Shown here in pieces: positions 39,361-39,587 of a DNA stretch of 39,587 bases; the first letter of the stretch is position 1; each line of letters starts with the position of its first letter. The notes below the pieces were generated by a model that saw only the letters and a program-made list of their open reading frames with translations, was not told the DNA's origin and made no database searches. The position numbers and the translations under genes were made by a program. Source of the DNA: Arthrobacter sp. MMS18-M83 (lineage in GTDB: Bacteria; Actinomycetota; Actinomycetes; Actinomycetales; Micrococcaceae); NCBI RefSeq assembly GCF_026683955.1, contig NZ_CP113344.1:1-39587 (forward strand), in the 5' to 3' direction.

Positions 39361-39587
39361 GGGGAAGGATCTCTCCATCGGCGCTGACGGTGGACCCTAT
39401 CCCGGCATGCTCTTGGAACCCGTCATCGTGGGTGTATCCGGTGACTTCCCGGTCATGATGGTGGTGCTCTTCGAGGCAGCGCCTCCACGTGGCGTGCTCT
39501 TCGATGCTGCGAAGGGTGGGCCAGAGGCTGCGCTGAAACCAGTCCACGAGGTCCGGGCTGGCCCGCTTGGACTTGGCCTTGTACGCG
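39353..39587 (-). CDS. Unknown protein, C-terminal part (runs off right edge)
   Basis: The minus frame is open from the window edge to the stop at 39353 and reads AYKAKSKRASPDLVDWFQRSLWPTLRSIEEHATWRRCLEEHHHHDREVTGYTHDDGF... It is rich in His, Glu and Trp. The rest of the gene lies outside the window. Its stop overlaps the next start by 8 bases (39353-39360), which supports translational coupling and an operon continuing rightward. Not recognised. Confidence 0.55.
   Translation of the reverse strand, partial: AYKAKSKRASPDLVDWFQRSLWPTLRSIEEHATWRRCLEEHHHHDREVTGYTHDDGFQEHAGIGSTVSADGEILPHG

Noticed and set aside
1..39587. CRISPR arrays, rRNA genes and an intact transposase
   Set aside because: No regular repeat-spacer pattern, no rRNA-like sequence and no DDE transposase frame was seen on either strand.

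Overview
The window looks like part of a conjugative plasmid, or a plasmid-like integrative element, from a high-GC actinobacterium, most likely an Arthrobacter-type member of the Micrococcaceae. The evidence is the GC-rich coding bias, the actinobacterial type IV secretion layout (PrgI/SCO6880-like protein, separate VirB4-type ATPase, VirD4/TraG coupling protein, SLT-CHAP hydrolase), a very large MobF relaxase-helicase, several apparently leaderless genes, and a small ParA/ParB pair. Species assignment is inference from style, not from a marker gene. Nothing indicates a chromosome: no ribosomal genes and almost no metabolism.

Layout. (1) 1-9.6 kb, all minus strand: a tightly overlapping transfer operon, read from 9594 leftward: small unknown protein, degenerate MinD-like ATPase, small two-helix membrane protein, bitopic VirB8/TcpC-like protein, VirB6/TrbL-like polytopic protein, SCO6880-like protein, VirB4-type ATPase, VirD4/TraG coupling protein (frameshifted in this sequence) and a DUF4913-like protein cut by the window edge. 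(2) 9.6-12.1 kb, plus strand: a winged-helix regulator behind a possible 21-codon leader, a small RHH-like protein and a putative replication initiator. (3) 12.1-14.4 kb: a 1,257-bp element bounded by 38-bp Tn3-family-type inverted repeats with two passenger genes and no transposase, then a lipoprotein gene and a third, decayed repeat. (4) 14.4-20.9 kb, mostly plus strand: two copies of a roughly 350-bp promoter module, one driving an ArdC-type antirestriction gene and one a DUF3846-like gene. Then come small Cys-rich proteins with QxxLF motifs, a NrdH-like redoxin, a HicA/HicB-like pair, and parA with a small RHH partner. This resembles a conjugative leading region. (5) 20.9-27 kb: accessory islands with small unknown genes, an ATP-dependent DNA ligase, a serine recombinase coupled to a stand-alone HTH protein, an unusual class II tRNA-like gene (Ser-type body, GAU anticodon) and an AbiJ-like abortive-infection gene. 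(6) 27.1-32.3 kb: a small DNA-binding-type protein divergent from the MobF relaxase traA. Between them lies an AT-rich region with a perfect 18-bp-arm palindrome, the best oriT candidate. (7) 32.4-36.8 kb: unknown proteins, a lipoprotein, a tyrosine-recombinase remnant and a type II restriction-modification pair. (8) 37-39.6 kb, minus strand: membrane protein, NTF2-like lipoprotein and a secreted SLT-CHAP wall hydrolase, a second transfer-related operon entering from the right edge.

How it fits together: TraA would nick at the candidate oriT near 27.6 kb, VirD4 would hand the complex to the channel encoded at the left, and the SLT-CHAP enzyme would open peptidoglycan. If transfer leads leftward from oriT, the plus-strand genes at 14-20 kb point toward oriT, as leading-region genes in known conjugative plasmids do. 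They would be the first to need expression in the recipient (antirestriction, toxin-antitoxin, partition). The most interesting items are the duplicated promoter module, partition-type sites shared between that module and parA, three small proteins with clamp-binding-like motifs, the odd tRNA beside an Abi gene, and the frameshift on a slippery heptamer in the coupling protein.
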